From CAZYTM01 sp964649725 (lineage in GTDB: Bacteria; Desulfobacterota; Desulfuromonadia; Geobacterales; Geobacteraceae), in the NCBI GenBank assembly GCA_964649725.1, contig CAZYTM010000004.1, positions 248,001 to 312,000 on the forward strand: DNA of 64,000 bases, written 5' to 3'. The notes beneath the pieces were generated by a model. The model did no database searches, was not told the DNA's origin, and saw only the letters and a list, made by a program, of their open reading frames with translations. The translations under genes were made by a program, and so were the position numbers. Positions 7,658-16,365 of the stretch are shown here, one piece after another. The number at the start of each line of letters is the position of its first letter. The stretch's first letter is position 1.

Positions 7658-8680
7658 TTAGTCATGATAAACCACCACATCACCTTGATATGACTTGATT
7701 TGGAGCAAATCTCCTTCACGACGAATATTGTCAGGCAATAGAGGTGCTTTTCCTTTCCCACCTGGAAGGTCAATAACATAATGCGGTATTCCTAAACCTG
7801 ACATATGACCTCTTAATGCATTCATAATCTCTAGCCCTTTTGATACAGAAGTACGAAAGTGTGCTGTCCCCCTCACTAAATCCATTTGATGAAGATAATA
7901 TGGTTTAATTCGTATTTTCAAAAGACCAATCATTAATTCACGCATAGTTGCTATATTATCATTGACATTGTGGAGCAAAACCGTTTGGTTCCCTAACGGT
8001 ATTCCAGCGTCTGTTAAAAGGTTGCAAGCATCTGATGCTTCACATGTAATTTCACGAGGATGATTGAAATGAGTATTGAGATAAACTGGTTGAAACCTCC
8101 TAAGGAGGCGACATAATCTTTTGGTAATTCGGCTAGGAATAGTAACAGGGGCACGACTGCCAATGCGGATAATCTCAAGATGACTGATTTCCCGAAGCTT
8201 GAGCAGTATCTCTTCTAATTGACAGTCATCAAGCAGTAAAGGATCCCCACCAGAAATAATAAGATCACGGATAGTTGTAGTCGAAGCAATATAATCGATA
8301 GCCGCATCAATATCTATTGTGAATTCTTTACAACCAACTTGCCGTTTACGCATGCAAAAACGACAATAACTAGCACATGCATTGGAAACTAATAGGACTG
8401 CTCGATCTGGATATCGGTGTATCAATCCTGGGACTGGACTTAATAATACTTCATTTAAGGGGTCAGGTTCCTGCTGGTCAACAAGTTCCTTAATGTTTGG
8501 TACACATTGCTGCCAGATAGGATCACCTGGGCGCTCAATAAGTGAAAAATAGTATGGTGTAATACGAAGCGGGTAACGTTCTGCGACAAGATTCAGTTGC
8601 TTTACATCGATATTGAATTTATTGCCAATTTCTTCAACTCGGGTAATTGCACTTTTCAGTTCTGTTTTCCAAGCATCCAT
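7658..8680 (-). CDS. epmB: Radical SAM lysine 2,3-aminomutase, EpmB type
   Basis: The 340-residue protein has the radical SAM cluster motif CASYCRFC (CxxxCxxC), followed by KRQVG, and the LNTHFNHPREIT block of lysine aminomutases. Its length matches EpmB (about 340) rather than the longer catabolic KamA (over 400). The expected reaction is conversion of (S)-alpha-lysine to (R)-beta-lysine for EF-P modification. The position opposite epmA supports that role. It starts 5 bases after pyrD on the same strand, so it may be transcribed from the pyrimidine operon. A minor catabolic or osmolyte role cannot be excluded. Confidence 0.88.
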   Translation of the reverse strand: MDAWKTELKSAITRVEEIGNKFNIDVKQLNLVAERYPLRITPYYFSLIERPGDPIWQQCVPNIKELVDQQEPDPLNEVLLSPVPGLIHRYPDRAVLLVSNACASYCRFCMRKRQVGCKEFTIDIDAAIDYIASTTTIRDLIISGGDPLLLDDCQLEEILLKLREISHLEIIRIGSRAPVTIPSRITKRLCRLLRRFQPVYLNTHFNHPREITCEASDACNLLTDAGIPLGNQTVLLHNVNDNIATMRELMIGLLKIRIKPYYLHQMDLVRGTAHFRTSVSKGLEIMNALRGHMSGLGIPHYVIDLPGGKGKAPLLPDNIRREGDLLQIKSYQGDVVVYHD

Positions 8681-8685
8681 TACAT

Positions 8686-9603
8686 TTATGCCTTAAGTGC
8701 TCCGACAAGTTCCTTGATATTTAAAATACCATTATTTATTAAATATTGCTCCATATCCCTTGCAATAGTCTGAGCTGCAGTTGGATCTAGAAAATTAGCA
8801 GTTCCTATTTGTACGGCTGTAGCTCCTGCAAGTATGAATTCAAGTGCGTCAATAGCTGTCATAATCCCACCAATGCCGATTATAGGTAATTGCACTGCTT
8901 TTGCGACTTGCCAGACCATCCTTAGCGCAATTGGTTTGATGGCAGGGCCAGACAAGCCGCCAGTTATATTGGCTAATATTGGTTTTTGTCTTTGTAGATC
9001 AATTGCCAAACCAGTTAAAGTATTAATTAGTGACAGTGCATCTGCTCCGGCATCAGCACAGGAACGTGCTATTACTACTATATCAGTTACATTAGGTGAA
9101 AGTTTTACTATGACCGGTTTTATCGTTGCGTTACGAACAATTTTCACAACTTCATAAGCTGCAGCAGGGTCAGTGCCAAATATAATCCCGCCTTGTTTAA
9201 CATTGGGACAAGAGATATTTACTTCAAGACCGGCAACTTCTGGGATTTTATCAATACGTTCAGCTAGTTCTCCATACTCATCTAATGTATTACCATAAAT
9301 ATTTGCGATTACAGGAGTGGATATAGTGCGAAGAAACGGGACCTTTTCGCTAATAAATGAATCAATACCTACATTCTGAAGTCCAATTGCATTAAGCATC
9401 CCCCCTGGAGTTTCTATAATGCGTGGTGTTGGATTCCCCGCCTTAGGTCGTATTGAAAGACCTTTGGTAACTATTGCACCAATACTTTCCAGATCCATAT
9501 AAGGAGCAAATTCGGCGCCGTACCCAAATGTGCCTGAAGCAGTCATAATAGGGTTGCGTAATGTAATCCCTGCTATTTCAACAGAAAGTTCAGGTTTTTT
9601 CAT
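8686..9603 (-). CDS. pyrD: Dihydroorotate dehydrogenase B, catalytic subunit
   Basis: This is a 305-residue class 1B dihydroorotate dehydrogenase. It has the FMN-binding (beta/alpha)8 barrel, with NPIMTASGTFGYG near the N-terminus, the catalytic cysteine in VNISCPNVKQGG and the GIGGI phosphate site. It oxidises dihydroorotate to orotate, using NAD+ through the partner subunit PyrK, which is encoded immediately upstream. I chose the ATG at 9603 because AAGGAG sits 5 bases before it; a GTG two codons earlier overlaps that site. This is step four of UMP synthesis. Confidence 0.95.
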   Translation of the reverse strand: MKKPELSVEIAGITLRNPIMTASGTFGYGAEFAPYMDLESIGAIVTKGLSIRPKAGNPTPRIIETPGGMLNAIGLQNVGIDSFISEKVPFLRTISTPVIANIYGNTLDEYGELAERIDKIPEVAGLEVNISCPNVKQGGIIFGTDPAAAYEVVKIVRNATIKPVIVKLSPNVTDIVVIARSCADAGADALSLINTLTGLAIDLQRQKPILANITGGLSGPAIKPIALRMVWQVAKAVQLPIIGIGGIMTAIDALEFILAGATAVQIGTANFLDPTAAQTIARDMEQYLINNGILNIKELVGALKA

Positions 9604-9629
9604 CTTCACTCCTTAAACGATTAACAAAA

Positions 9630-10454
9630 TTACAGGGGCTGTTCCCATAGCAGTTCAGCTGTATTAAAAACAGGGCCATCCTTGCATACACAACGGTAAT
9701 CTGGTGATGTGTCACTATGGTTACATCCCTTTACTACACAACCTAAACAAGCACCAACTCCACAAGCCATATAGGCTTCAAGAGATACCTGGCAAGAGAT
9801 TCCATTTCGCAAAGCGATTCCGGCCACGGCACGAAGCATTGGGAATGGACCACAGGCAAATATTGTTTTAACATTATTTATGTTATTAATATATCGTTCC
9901 AGCACCTCGGTAACAAGACCTTGCTCACCAAGGGTACCATCATCTGTAGAAACATAGGTTTCAACACCAAGTCGTTCAAATTCAGTAGTACAGAGGACAT
10001 CTTCCTTACTTTTTCCGCCGGCAAAAAGATGTACCCTAGATGACCTGACCAACTCTTTTGCCAAAAAATATAGGGGGGCAAGACCAACTCCGCCGCCTAC
10101 CAACAGTTTATCATCTGAATCATCACCAGTATGAAAACCTTTACCTAATGGCCCAAGAACTTCTAGTCGGTCACCATGACTAAAGCTAGACAAAATTGTT
10201 GTGCCCTTTCCTACAACTCGATAGAGGATTTCTAAAAATGGTTGGTTAATATCTGGGTATTCAGTTGCCATTATCCCTAAATCAAATATTCCAAATGGCC
10301 GGCGTAATAAAGGATCTATTGTTGGGCTCACCCTGACCATAACAAACTGCCCAGATGAAGCATCATTTATAAATTCAGATGGTGCAGTAAGGCGTAACCG
10401 GAAATAGCCCGGCGATACCTCATGATTGGATATAACTGTAGTTTTAAAATTCAT
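9630..10454 (-). CDS. pyrK: Dihydroorotate dehydrogenase electron transfer subunit
   Basis: This is a 274-residue ferredoxin-reductase-type protein. An FAD domain (RPFGIFD), an NAD domain (LLVGGGVGLAPLYFLA) and a C-terminal 2Fe-2S domain with cysteines in ACGVGACLGCVVKG and YRCVCKDGP are all visible. It passes electrons from dihydroorotate oxidation in PyrD to NAD+. Its start overlaps the end of rimI by 11 bases and pyrD follows about 26 bases after its stop, giving a compact rimI-pyrK-pyrD-epmB order. GAGGG precedes the ATG. Confidence 0.94.
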   Translation of the reverse strand: MNFKTTVISNHEVSPGYFRLRLTAPSEFINDASSGQFVMVRVSPTIDPLLRRPFGIFDLGIMATEYPDINQPFLEILYRVVGKGTTILSSFSHGDRLEVLGPLGKGFHTGDDSDDKLLVGGGVGLAPLYFLAKELVRSSRVHLFAGGKSKEDVLCTTEFERLGVETYVSTDDGTLGEQGLVTEVLERYINNINNVKTIFACGPFPMLRAVAGIALRNGISCQVSLEAYMACGVGACLGCVVKGCNHSDTSPDYRCVCKDGPVFNTAELLWEQPL

Positions 10455-10953
10455 GGTTACCCTCTTGTTCAGTAATCCTATATTCCATTAAAAGGGCATC
10501 TTCCCCATTTTCATAATATCGAATACGATGCCCACATTCTGTAAATCCTATGCTCCTATAAAGACTCAGAGCGCTCTGATTGGAAATTCGAACTTCCAAA
10601 GTTATAAATTCAGCCCCACTGATTCGACATTCCTCAATTACTCGATTTACAAGTATTTTCCCTATACCTTTGCCTCGAAATAATGGATGGACTGCAACAT
10701 TGAAAATGTGCCCCTCATCCAAAAGCAGCATAGGGCAAATATATCCAACTAATCTGCCAGAAATGTCCAAGGCAACAAGGGGGAAATTGTATTTAGCATT
10801 TAATTCGTCAAGAAAATGTATCCTTGCCCACGGGCAAGGATATGAGGCATTCTCAATTTGAATAACTTGATCAAGGTCTTTCTCCTGCATTGGGCATATA
10901 GTGATGTCTTTCAACATATCGCTCATTTTTTCGCATAATACGCAATGCTTCAT
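10444..10953 (-). CDS. rimI: Ribosomal protein S18 alanine N-acetyltransferase-like
   Basis: This is a GNAT acetyltransferase of up to 169 residues. The acetyl-CoA motif FRGKGIGKILV and the following NQSALSLYRSIGF block are typical of RimI, which acetylates the N-terminus of S18. The start is uncertain: the family usually begins close to the MLKDITICPM segment, codon 13 here, but no codon in this stretch has a clear ribosome binding site. The ATG at 10953 gives the longest form. It is transcribed away from purM and overlaps pyrK. Another N-terminal acetyltransferase target is possible. Confidence 0.85.
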   Translation of the reverse strand: MKHCVLCEKMSDMLKDITICPMQEKDLDQVIQIENASYPCPWARIHFLDELNAKYNFPLVALDISGRLVGYICPMLLLDEGHIFNVAVHPLFRGKGIGKILVNRVIEECRISGAEFITLEVRISNQSALSLYRSIGFTECGHRIRYYENGEDALLMEYRITEQEGNHEF

Positions 10954-10988
10954 TACTTTGTAAACTCATTTTTTCCTGACGAATCGGT

Positions 10989-11017
10989 TTGACATTTCTT
11001 TGCTGTTCGGTTAAGAA
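10989..11017 (+). promoter_or_regulatory. Predicted sigma-70 promoter of purM
   Basis: TTGACA (10989-10994) and TAAGAA (11012-11017) are separated by 17 bases and lie 30 bases before the purM start. The -35 box is perfect and the -10 is a moderate match. Confidence 0.5.
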
Positions 11018-11046
11018 TTTAAATTCATAATTTCGGAGGGAATCCA

Positions 11047-12093
11047 TTGAGTACTTCAAAAATTACATATAAAGACGCCGGGGTAGATATAGACGCCGGC
11101 AATATCTTTGTAAAAATGATTAAACCCATAGTAAAGGCTACCAGCCGACCAGAAGTAATAGCTGACATAGGCGGTTTTGGCGGTCTATTCTCACTTAACG
11201 CAAGTAAATACAAAAATCCTGTTCTTGTATCTGGAACGGATGGGGTAGGCACAAAACTAAAATTAGCTTTTATGGCCGATCGACACGATACTGTAGGTAT
11301 TGATTTAGTAGCTATGTGCGTTAATGATATTATAGTCCAGGGAGCAGAACCACTTTTTTTCCTTGATTATTTAGCAACTGGTAAACTTGAACCAGAAAAG
11401 GCAGCTGAAGTAGTTAAAGGGATTGCTGAAGGTTGTATCCAAGCCGGTTGCGCCCTCATAGGGGGGGAAACTGCAGAAATGCCAGGTTTTTATAACACTG
11501 GTGAATATGATATAGCTGGATTTACGGTTGGTGTAGTGGAGCGTGACAAGATAATTGACGGCTCTTCTATTACCGTAGGTAACAAACTGATAGGAATCGC
11601 ATCAAGTGGACTTCATAGTAACGGTTATTCACTAGCACGCAAGGTGATCTTGGAAAAGTTGCAGCTTGGAATTCATGATCAACTCCCTGGATTAGGCAAT
11701 ACTGTTGCAGATGTGTTGTTGACCCCGACTAAAATTTATGTAAAGAGTATTCTTAATTTGCTTCGTGATTTCCAGCTAAATGGAATTGCTCACATTACTG
11801 GTGGCGGTCTTTCAGAAAATGTCCCGCGTATTCTTCCCCATGGCTGTAAGGCTGTAATCGAAACTGCAAGTTGGCAGATACCTGCAATTTTCAGATTTAT
11901 TCAAGATCATGGGAATATTGTTGAAGAAGAACTATTTCGTACCTTTAACTGCGGTATAGGGATGGTACTGGCTGTTAAATCTGATGAGGCTGAAGAGATA
12001 CTTATTCGTCTTTCTGGCCTCAACGAGAAGGCCTTTATAATTGGAGAAGTAATTAAATGCGACCCAGGTCGAGAATGTGTTGATTTGATCTGA
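11047..12093 (+). CDS. purM: Phosphoribosylformylglycinamidine cyclo-ligase
   Basis: This 348-residue protein has the usual PurM length. It closes the imidazole ring, turning FGAM into AIR with ATP. Signatures include TYKDAGVDIDAGN at the N-terminus, LVSGTDGVGTKLKLA, the ALIGGETAEMPGFY block and the HITGGGLSENVPR block. The start is TTG at 11047 with GGAGG about 8 bases upstream; the next methionine lies well inside the domain. purN follows 12 bases after the stop, forming a two-gene operon apart from the other pur genes downstream. Confidence 0.97.
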   Translation: MSTSKITYKDAGVDIDAGNIFVKMIKPIVKATSRPEVIADIGGFGGLFSLNASKYKNPVLVSGTDGVGTKLKLAFMADRHDTVGIDLVAMCVNDIIVQGAEPLFFLDYLATGKLEPEKAAEVVKGIAEGCIQAGCALIGGETAEMPGFYNTGEYDIAGFTVGVVERDKIIDGSSITVGNKLIGIASSGLHSNGYSLARKVILEKLQLGIHDQLPGLGNTVADVLLTPTKIYVKSILNLLRDFQLNGIAHITGGGLSENVPRILPHGCKAVIETASWQIPAIFRFIQDHGNIVEEELFRTFNCGIGMVLAVKSDEAEEILIRLSGLNEKAFIIGEVIKCDPGRECVDLI

Positions 12094-12105
12094 TAGAGGG
12101 ATTAT

Positions 12106-12747
12106 ATGAATAGTGCTCTACAAGTAGGCGTACTTGCATCCGGCAACGGTTCAAATCTTCAGGCAATTATTGATCAAATAGAAACAGCAACTTTAGATGT
12201 AAATATCTCATGTGTTATAAGTAACAAATCTGGAGCATTTGCCTTAGAACGAGCACGTCGGCATAATATCCCAGCAATTCACATTGATCATCGTCAGTTT
12301 TCAAGTCGGGAAGAATATGATTTAAAATTAGTCAATACACTTCAACATTATAACGTAAAATTAGTTGTTCTTGCTGGATATATGCGGATTGTCACACCTA
12401 TACTACTCAATGCATTCCCTCATGCAGTTATGAATATTCATCCTGCTCTTCTACCCTCTTTCCCAGGTCTTAATGCTCAACAACAGGCTATTGATTATGG
12501 CGTGAAAATAAGCGGCTGCACAGTCCATTTCGTTGATGCAGGTGTTGATACCGGTCCGATTATTATTCAAGCTGCAGTACCAGTTTTACCAGGAGACAAT
12601 GAAGAATCTTTATCTGCACGTATTCAAATTGAAGAACATCGGATATTTCCGCTTGCCATAGAGCTGTTTTCCTCTGGTCGTCTACATATTAGTGGCCGTC
12701 AAGTATCTATAACTTCGCCATTCTCTCCCCCACCATCTAATGTATGA
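12106..12747 (+). CDS. purN: Phosphoribosylglycinamide formyltransferase
   Basis: The 213-residue protein transfers a formyl group from 10-formyl-tetrahydrofolate to GAR. The N-terminal VLASGNGSNLQAII phosphate site, the catalytic asparagine and histidine in NIHPALLPSFPG, and the VDAGVDTGPIIIQ stretch near residue 145 are typical. It is the second gene of the purM-purN pair. It converges with the next gene, with only 8 bases between the stops, so there is no room for a separate terminator. Confidence 0.96.
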   Translation: MNSALQVGVLASGNGSNLQAIIDQIETATLDVNISCVISNKSGAFALERARRHNIPAIHIDHRQFSSREEYDLKLVNTLQHYNVKLVVLAGYMRIVTPILLNAFPHAVMNIHPALLPSFPGLNAQQQAIDYGVKISGCTVHFVDAGVDTGPIIIQAAVPVLPGDNEESLSARIQIEEHRIFPLAIELFSSGRLHISGRQVSITSPFSPPPSNV

Positions 12748-12755
12748 CATCTAGT

Positions 12756-13442
12756 TCATTCAATTGAGGGTGCTGTCAACTTTTGAACCAATTCGCTCCA
12801 ATCATAACTAATATAATCAATTAGCAGTGCTAGCGGAATTAATGTGTCCAATTCATCATACTTCTTGCCAATCAGTTTGGTAGTCAATTGATGAAATAAC
12901 AACTTTTCATCTGTAAAAAGCTGCCTAAAATCCCAGTAAATACCATTTGGATATTGTTGATTAGAGTTAATAAAATTCATCGTACAGACTGAGTCATGAA
13001 AAGTCTCACCTGAAATATCAATTAGTGGTATACCATGAAGTCTACATGTCATTGGGCGATAGTCGTACAGAAGACATTGCCCACTAGGATCAAGAAGCAG
13101 GCATGGGGTCATATCATTGTCTGGCATTAATTCATGTAATATGTCTTCACAATAATTATTTATAAAAAATGGAGGCGCCAGCCGTAATCTTGAAGTATTC
13201 AATTTAAATAAGATTAATTCGGCCTTACTAAGAACTCCCTTTCTAATAGACAAAGGGAGTTTACTAAATCCATACTGGAGATAACATGCATCTAATAGTG
13301 TAATATCAAATAATCCTCGACAACAGCCATTGCAACCACTGCGGCATTGAATATCGGCAGCATAGCAAATCTGGCAACCAGTAAACCATTCATCTACTTT
13401 TTCAAATAATTGCCCGTAACAATTCAATATCTCTGATAACAT
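12756..13442 (-). CDS. YkgJ-family cysteine cluster protein
   Basis: This 228-residue protein belongs to the zinc/iron-chelating YkgJ group. Cysteines occur as CQIC, then CRSGCNGCCRG near residues 32-42, and later in TPCLL, QCLLYDYRPMTCRLHG and DSVC. The DYRPMTCRLHG segment is the most recognisable part of the family. These cysteines probably bind a metal or an Fe-S cluster; the biochemical role of the family is poorly defined. It lies downstream of the pyrE terminator and is probably transcribed separately. Confidence 0.78.
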   Translation of the reverse strand: MLSEILNCYGQLFEKVDEWFTGCQICYAADIQCRSGCNGCCRGLFDITLLDACYLQYGFSKLPLSIRKGVLSKAELILFKLNTSRLRLAPPFFINNYCEDILHELMPDNDMTPCLLLDPSGQCLLYDYRPMTCRLHGIPLIDISGETFHDSVCTMNFINSNQQYPNGIYWDFRQLFTDEKLLFHQLTTKLIGKKYDELDTLIPLALLIDYISYDWSELVQKLTAPSIE

Positions 13443-13460
13443 TTTTTACGCCTAAATGAA

Positions 13461-13483
13461 AAGGCGGCAATTATTGCCGCCTT
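13461..13483 (-). terminator. Hairpin terminator after pyrE
   Basis: AAGGCGGCAAT and ATTGCCGCCTT form an 11-base inverted repeat with almost no loop on paper, followed on the minus strand by a short T stretch. It lies 44 bases past the pyrE stop and just upstream of the YkgJ-type gene. Confidence 0.75.
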
Positions 13484-13526
13484 AAAATTTAATAAAGTTT
13501 CATATCGCATCAACTAGAATGAGCCA

Positions 13527-14075
13527 CTATAAAATTAATTCGTTTTTGGTAAAGATTGATTTTAACCAATAACCTTCTTTTTCTATGTTCTCTCTGCCAC
13601 CCTCTTCCCTATCCACAAGAGTTACTATTCCCAAGACATTAAGCCCCTCTTCTTCTGCCCGCCTCACTGCTTTCATAGATGAGTCTCCAGTGGTGACAAC
13701 ATCCTCAACTATTATAACATTTGTCCCAGGAGGTAGATTTTTACGGCCTTCCAGCCACTGACCTGTCCCATGACCTTTAGGCTCCTTCCTTATAATAAAA
13801 GCGTGCAGGGGATTATTATCTAGATATGCTGCGATTGATGTGGCAGTAGCAATAGGATCTGCACCTAATGTAATGCCGCCAATTGCTTGCACTTCCTTAA
13901 TATGTTTAATCGCATTATAGAAGAGCTTGCCAACAAGTAATCCCCCCTCTGCATGCAATGTAGTCTGTTTCCCATCGAAATAGAAATCACTTTCTCTACC
14001 AGAAGCTAATGTTACCTTGCGTTTTTCATAAGACAATTCAATAATAATTTGTTTTAGACGTTCCCGTTCTGTCAT
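13527..14075 (-). CDS. pyrE: Orotate phosphoribosyltransferase
   Basis: This 182-residue enzyme converts orotate and PRPP to OMP. The PRPP-binding motif VIIVEDVVTTGDS is at about 120-132 and the substrate loop region RKEPKGHGTGQ at about 96-106. Its ATG overlaps the purF stop (ATGA), with AAGGAG upstream inside purF, so it is translationally coupled to purine synthesis. Both enzymes use PRPP. A hairpin terminator follows, so pyrE closes this operon. Confidence 0.96.
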   Translation of the reverse strand: MTERERLKQIIIELSYEKRKVTLASGRESDFYFDGKQTTLHAEGGLLVGKLFYNAIKHIKEVQAIGGITLGADPIATATSIAAYLDNNPLHAFIIRKEPKGHGTGQWLEGRKNLPPGTNVIIVEDVVTTGDSSMKAVRRAEEEGLNVLGIVTLVDREEGGRENIEKEGYWLKSIFTKNELIL

Positions 14076-15490
14076 ATACTGTACTCCTTTTCAAATAGAT
14101 CGAGTTGCGGTTCCGGTCCGAGCTTCGGAAATTTTATTGGATATTCACCAGTAAAACAAGCACGACAATAACTGTTATTTCCAGTGCCCACAGCAAGTAA
14201 TAAACCGTCACGGGAAAGATAACCTAATGAATCAGCAGTTATATATCTGGTTATTTCTTCTATGGTATGTGATGATGAAATTAATTCCTTGCGTGTCGGA
14301 GTATCAATACCGTAATAACAAGGATAGCTCGTTGGTGGCGAAGATATAAGAACATGCACTTCTGTTGCACCAGCTTGCCTAACCATTTTAACAATTTTTC
14401 GTGATGTAGTACCTCTTACAATTGAATCATCAATAATGACAACCCTTTTCCCTTTAAGTACTTCCCGAACAGGGTTAAGTTTAATTTTCACTCCAAAATG
14501 TCTAATTGATTGTTGTGGTTCAATGAAAGTTCGCCCCACATAGTGATTTCTGATTAGCCCTAACTCAAATCGGATACCCGATTCTTCTGCATATCCCATT
14601 GCTGCGGGGACACCTGAATCTGGCACTGGTATTACCACATCTGCTTCTACACTATGTTCTCGAGCTAATTGCCGACCAAGCTCCTTGCGAACTTGATAAA
14701 CGTTTTTCCCGAATACAAGTGAGTCTGGCCTTGCAAAATAAACAAATTCAAATATACAAGGAGCAGGCTCAACCTTTTTAAATGGACTGTGCGATGTCAT
14801 CCCCTGTTTATCAATTACAACAATTTCTCCAGGTTCAATCTCCCTTATAAAATCAGCTTCTATCAAATCAAGTGCACAACTTTCAGAAGCAACTACATAT
14901 GAGTCACCTAGACGCCCAAGACATAAAGGGCGATAACCGTGAGGGTCTCTTACAGCAACCATTCTGGTTTCTGTAAGAAACAGAAGGCAATAAGCACCTT
15001 TTACCCTTAAAAGAGCTTCAGTAAGACGTTCAACTAGCGAATTTTCTTTTGATGTAGCCAGAAGATGGACTATTATCTCCGTATCCATTGTAGTCTGAAA
15101 TATTGAACCCCAAGCTTCTAGTTCATCTTTAATTAATTGGGCATTGACTATGTTGCCATTATGAGCAACCGCAATAGAGCCTCTAGAATAGTCAACCATA
15201 ATTGGTTGCACATTTTTAATAACGGATGACCCAGTAGTAGAGTACCTTACATGTCCAATAGCAGATTTTCCTGGCAAGCTTTTAAAAATTTCTTGATTAC
15301 CGAAAACGTCGGCCACAAGCCCCATACTTTTGTGTGCATGGAGATCTGCCCCATCAGAAGAAACGATACCGCAACTTTCCTGCCCTCGATGCTGTAGTGC
15401 ATAAAGACCAAGATATGTAAGATTTGACGCCTCCGGATGATTGAATATCCCGAAAATACCGCATTCTTCTACTGGACGGTGAAGCCACAT
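14072..15490 (-). CDS. purF: Amidophosphoribosyltransferase (Fe-S type)
   Basis: The 472-residue protein catalyses the committed step of purine synthesis, PRPP plus glutamine to phosphoribosylamine. Nine leader residues precede C10 (EECGIFGI), the glutaminase nucleophile, so a short propeptide is probably cleaved. The PRPP motif VVIIDDSIVRGTTSRK is at about 347-362. Cysteines in PCIFEF, YPCYYG and YCRAC correspond to those binding the 4Fe-4S cluster in the Bacillus enzyme, which implies oxygen sensitivity. It is followed by pyrE with a 4-base overlap. Confidence 0.97.
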   Translation of the reverse strand: MWLHRPVEECGIFGIFNHPEASNLTYLGLYALQHRGQESCGIVSSDGADLHAHKSMGLVADVFGNQEIFKSLPGKSAIGHVRYSTTGSSVIKNVQPIMVDYSRGSIAVAHNGNIVNAQLIKDELEAWGSIFQTTMDTEIIVHLLATSKENSLVERLTEALLRVKGAYCLLFLTETRMVAVRDPHGYRPLCLGRLGDSYVVASESCALDLIEADFIREIEPGEIVVIDKQGMTSHSPFKKVEPAPCIFEFVYFARPDSLVFGKNVYQVRKELGRQLAREHSVEADVVIPVPDSGVPAAMGYAEESGIRFELGLIRNHYVGRTFIEPQQSIRHFGVKIKLNPVREVLKGKRVVIIDDSIVRGTTSRKIVKMVRQAGATEVHVLISSPPTSYPCYYGIDTPTRKELISSSHTIEEITRYITADSLGYLSRDGLLLAVGTGNNSYCRACFTGEYPIKFPKLGPEPQLDLFEKEYSI

Positions 15491-15533
15491 ATCATATTAC
15501 TCCCGGTCAATCGAGACAACCAAATGATATAAT

Positions 15534-16364
15534 TTAGAGAAGATGTTGTTTAACATATTCTGCAGCATTTCTAAACAGAATAAGACCATCCCCATCTTCA
15601 GGAAGATTTTCCCTTGTCCATCGCGGGTGGTTAGTCCTATGCAAAAAAGCTTCAGGGTGAGGCATAAGACCCATAAGAAGACCACTTTCATCACATATTG
15701 CTGCAATTGCATGTTCAGACCCATTAGGATTTAGTGGGAATTCCATAGTTGGATTCAAATACTCTGAGTCTGAGTATTTTAGCACAGCCAAATTCCTCTG
15801 CTCTATCTGATTGATAATATCAGGCGAAGCAGTCACAAACTTTCCTTCCCCATGCCGAACAGGAAGATAAATGCCACGCTTTATCCCTTTGGTAAATATT
15901 GATGGTGAAAAAGGATTATTCTTTAAGTAAACCCATCGATCTTGAAAACGACCTGAGTCATTGAAGGTAAGAGTTGCTTGTTGTTCTAGATATTTATTGC
16001 CTAACGCAGGAAGCAACCCCATCTTTACCATCAACTGGAACCCGTTACATACTCCAAGGATAGGTTTACCGGCATGTATGAAGCGAAGTAATTGATCCAC
16101 GATATGCTCTTCTTGATTTCCTACTTTTGCATATTTTAGCCGATTAGCTTGTGCTTTAGCACTTCCCAAGTCATCACCATCAAGAAAACCACCAGTCAAA
16201 TTAAGGAAGTTAAAATCGTCGAGACTTATTACACCAGTCAATATATCTGAAATATGGGCAATAACCGTATCAGTAAACCCACCCAATCGGCAAGCATAAG
16301 CAGCTTCAATCTCACAATTTGTACCATTACCTGTAATTACTATAGCGCGGAGTGTTTGGGACAT
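15534..16364 (-). CDS. purQ: FGAM synthase glutaminase subunit
   Basis: The 276-residue class I glutamine amidotransferase supplies ammonia for FGAM synthesis. The nucleophile lies in PILGVCNGFQLM (near residue 100) and the histidine-glutamate pair is in LMPHPEAFLHRTN near the C-terminus. The N-terminal AIVITGNGTNCEIEAAYA resembles the C-terminal domain of large fused PurL proteins more than the shorter 230-residue PurQ. It begins 1 base after the purL stop, so the two subunits are made together. Confidence 0.93.
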   Translation of the reverse strand: MSQTLRAIVITGNGTNCEIEAAYACRLGGFTDTVIAHISDILTGVISLDDFNFLNLTGGFLDGDDLGSAKAQANRLKYAKVGNQEEHIVDQLLRFIHAGKPILGVCNGFQLMVKMGLLPALGNKYLEQQATLTFNDSGRFQDRWVYLKNNPFSPSIFTKGIKRGIYLPVRHGEGKFVTASPDIINQIEQRNLAVLKYSDSEYLNPTMEFPLNPNGSEHAIAAICDESGLLMGLMPHPEAFLHRTNHPRWTRENLPEDGDGLILFRNAAEYVKQHLL

Positions 16365-16365
16365 T

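Noticed and set aside
10871..11059. A 62-codon minus-strand frame overlapping the start of rimI, with AGGA before an internal ATG
   Set aside because: It lies almost wholly over the rimI start and the purM promoter and shows no recognisable protein pattern.
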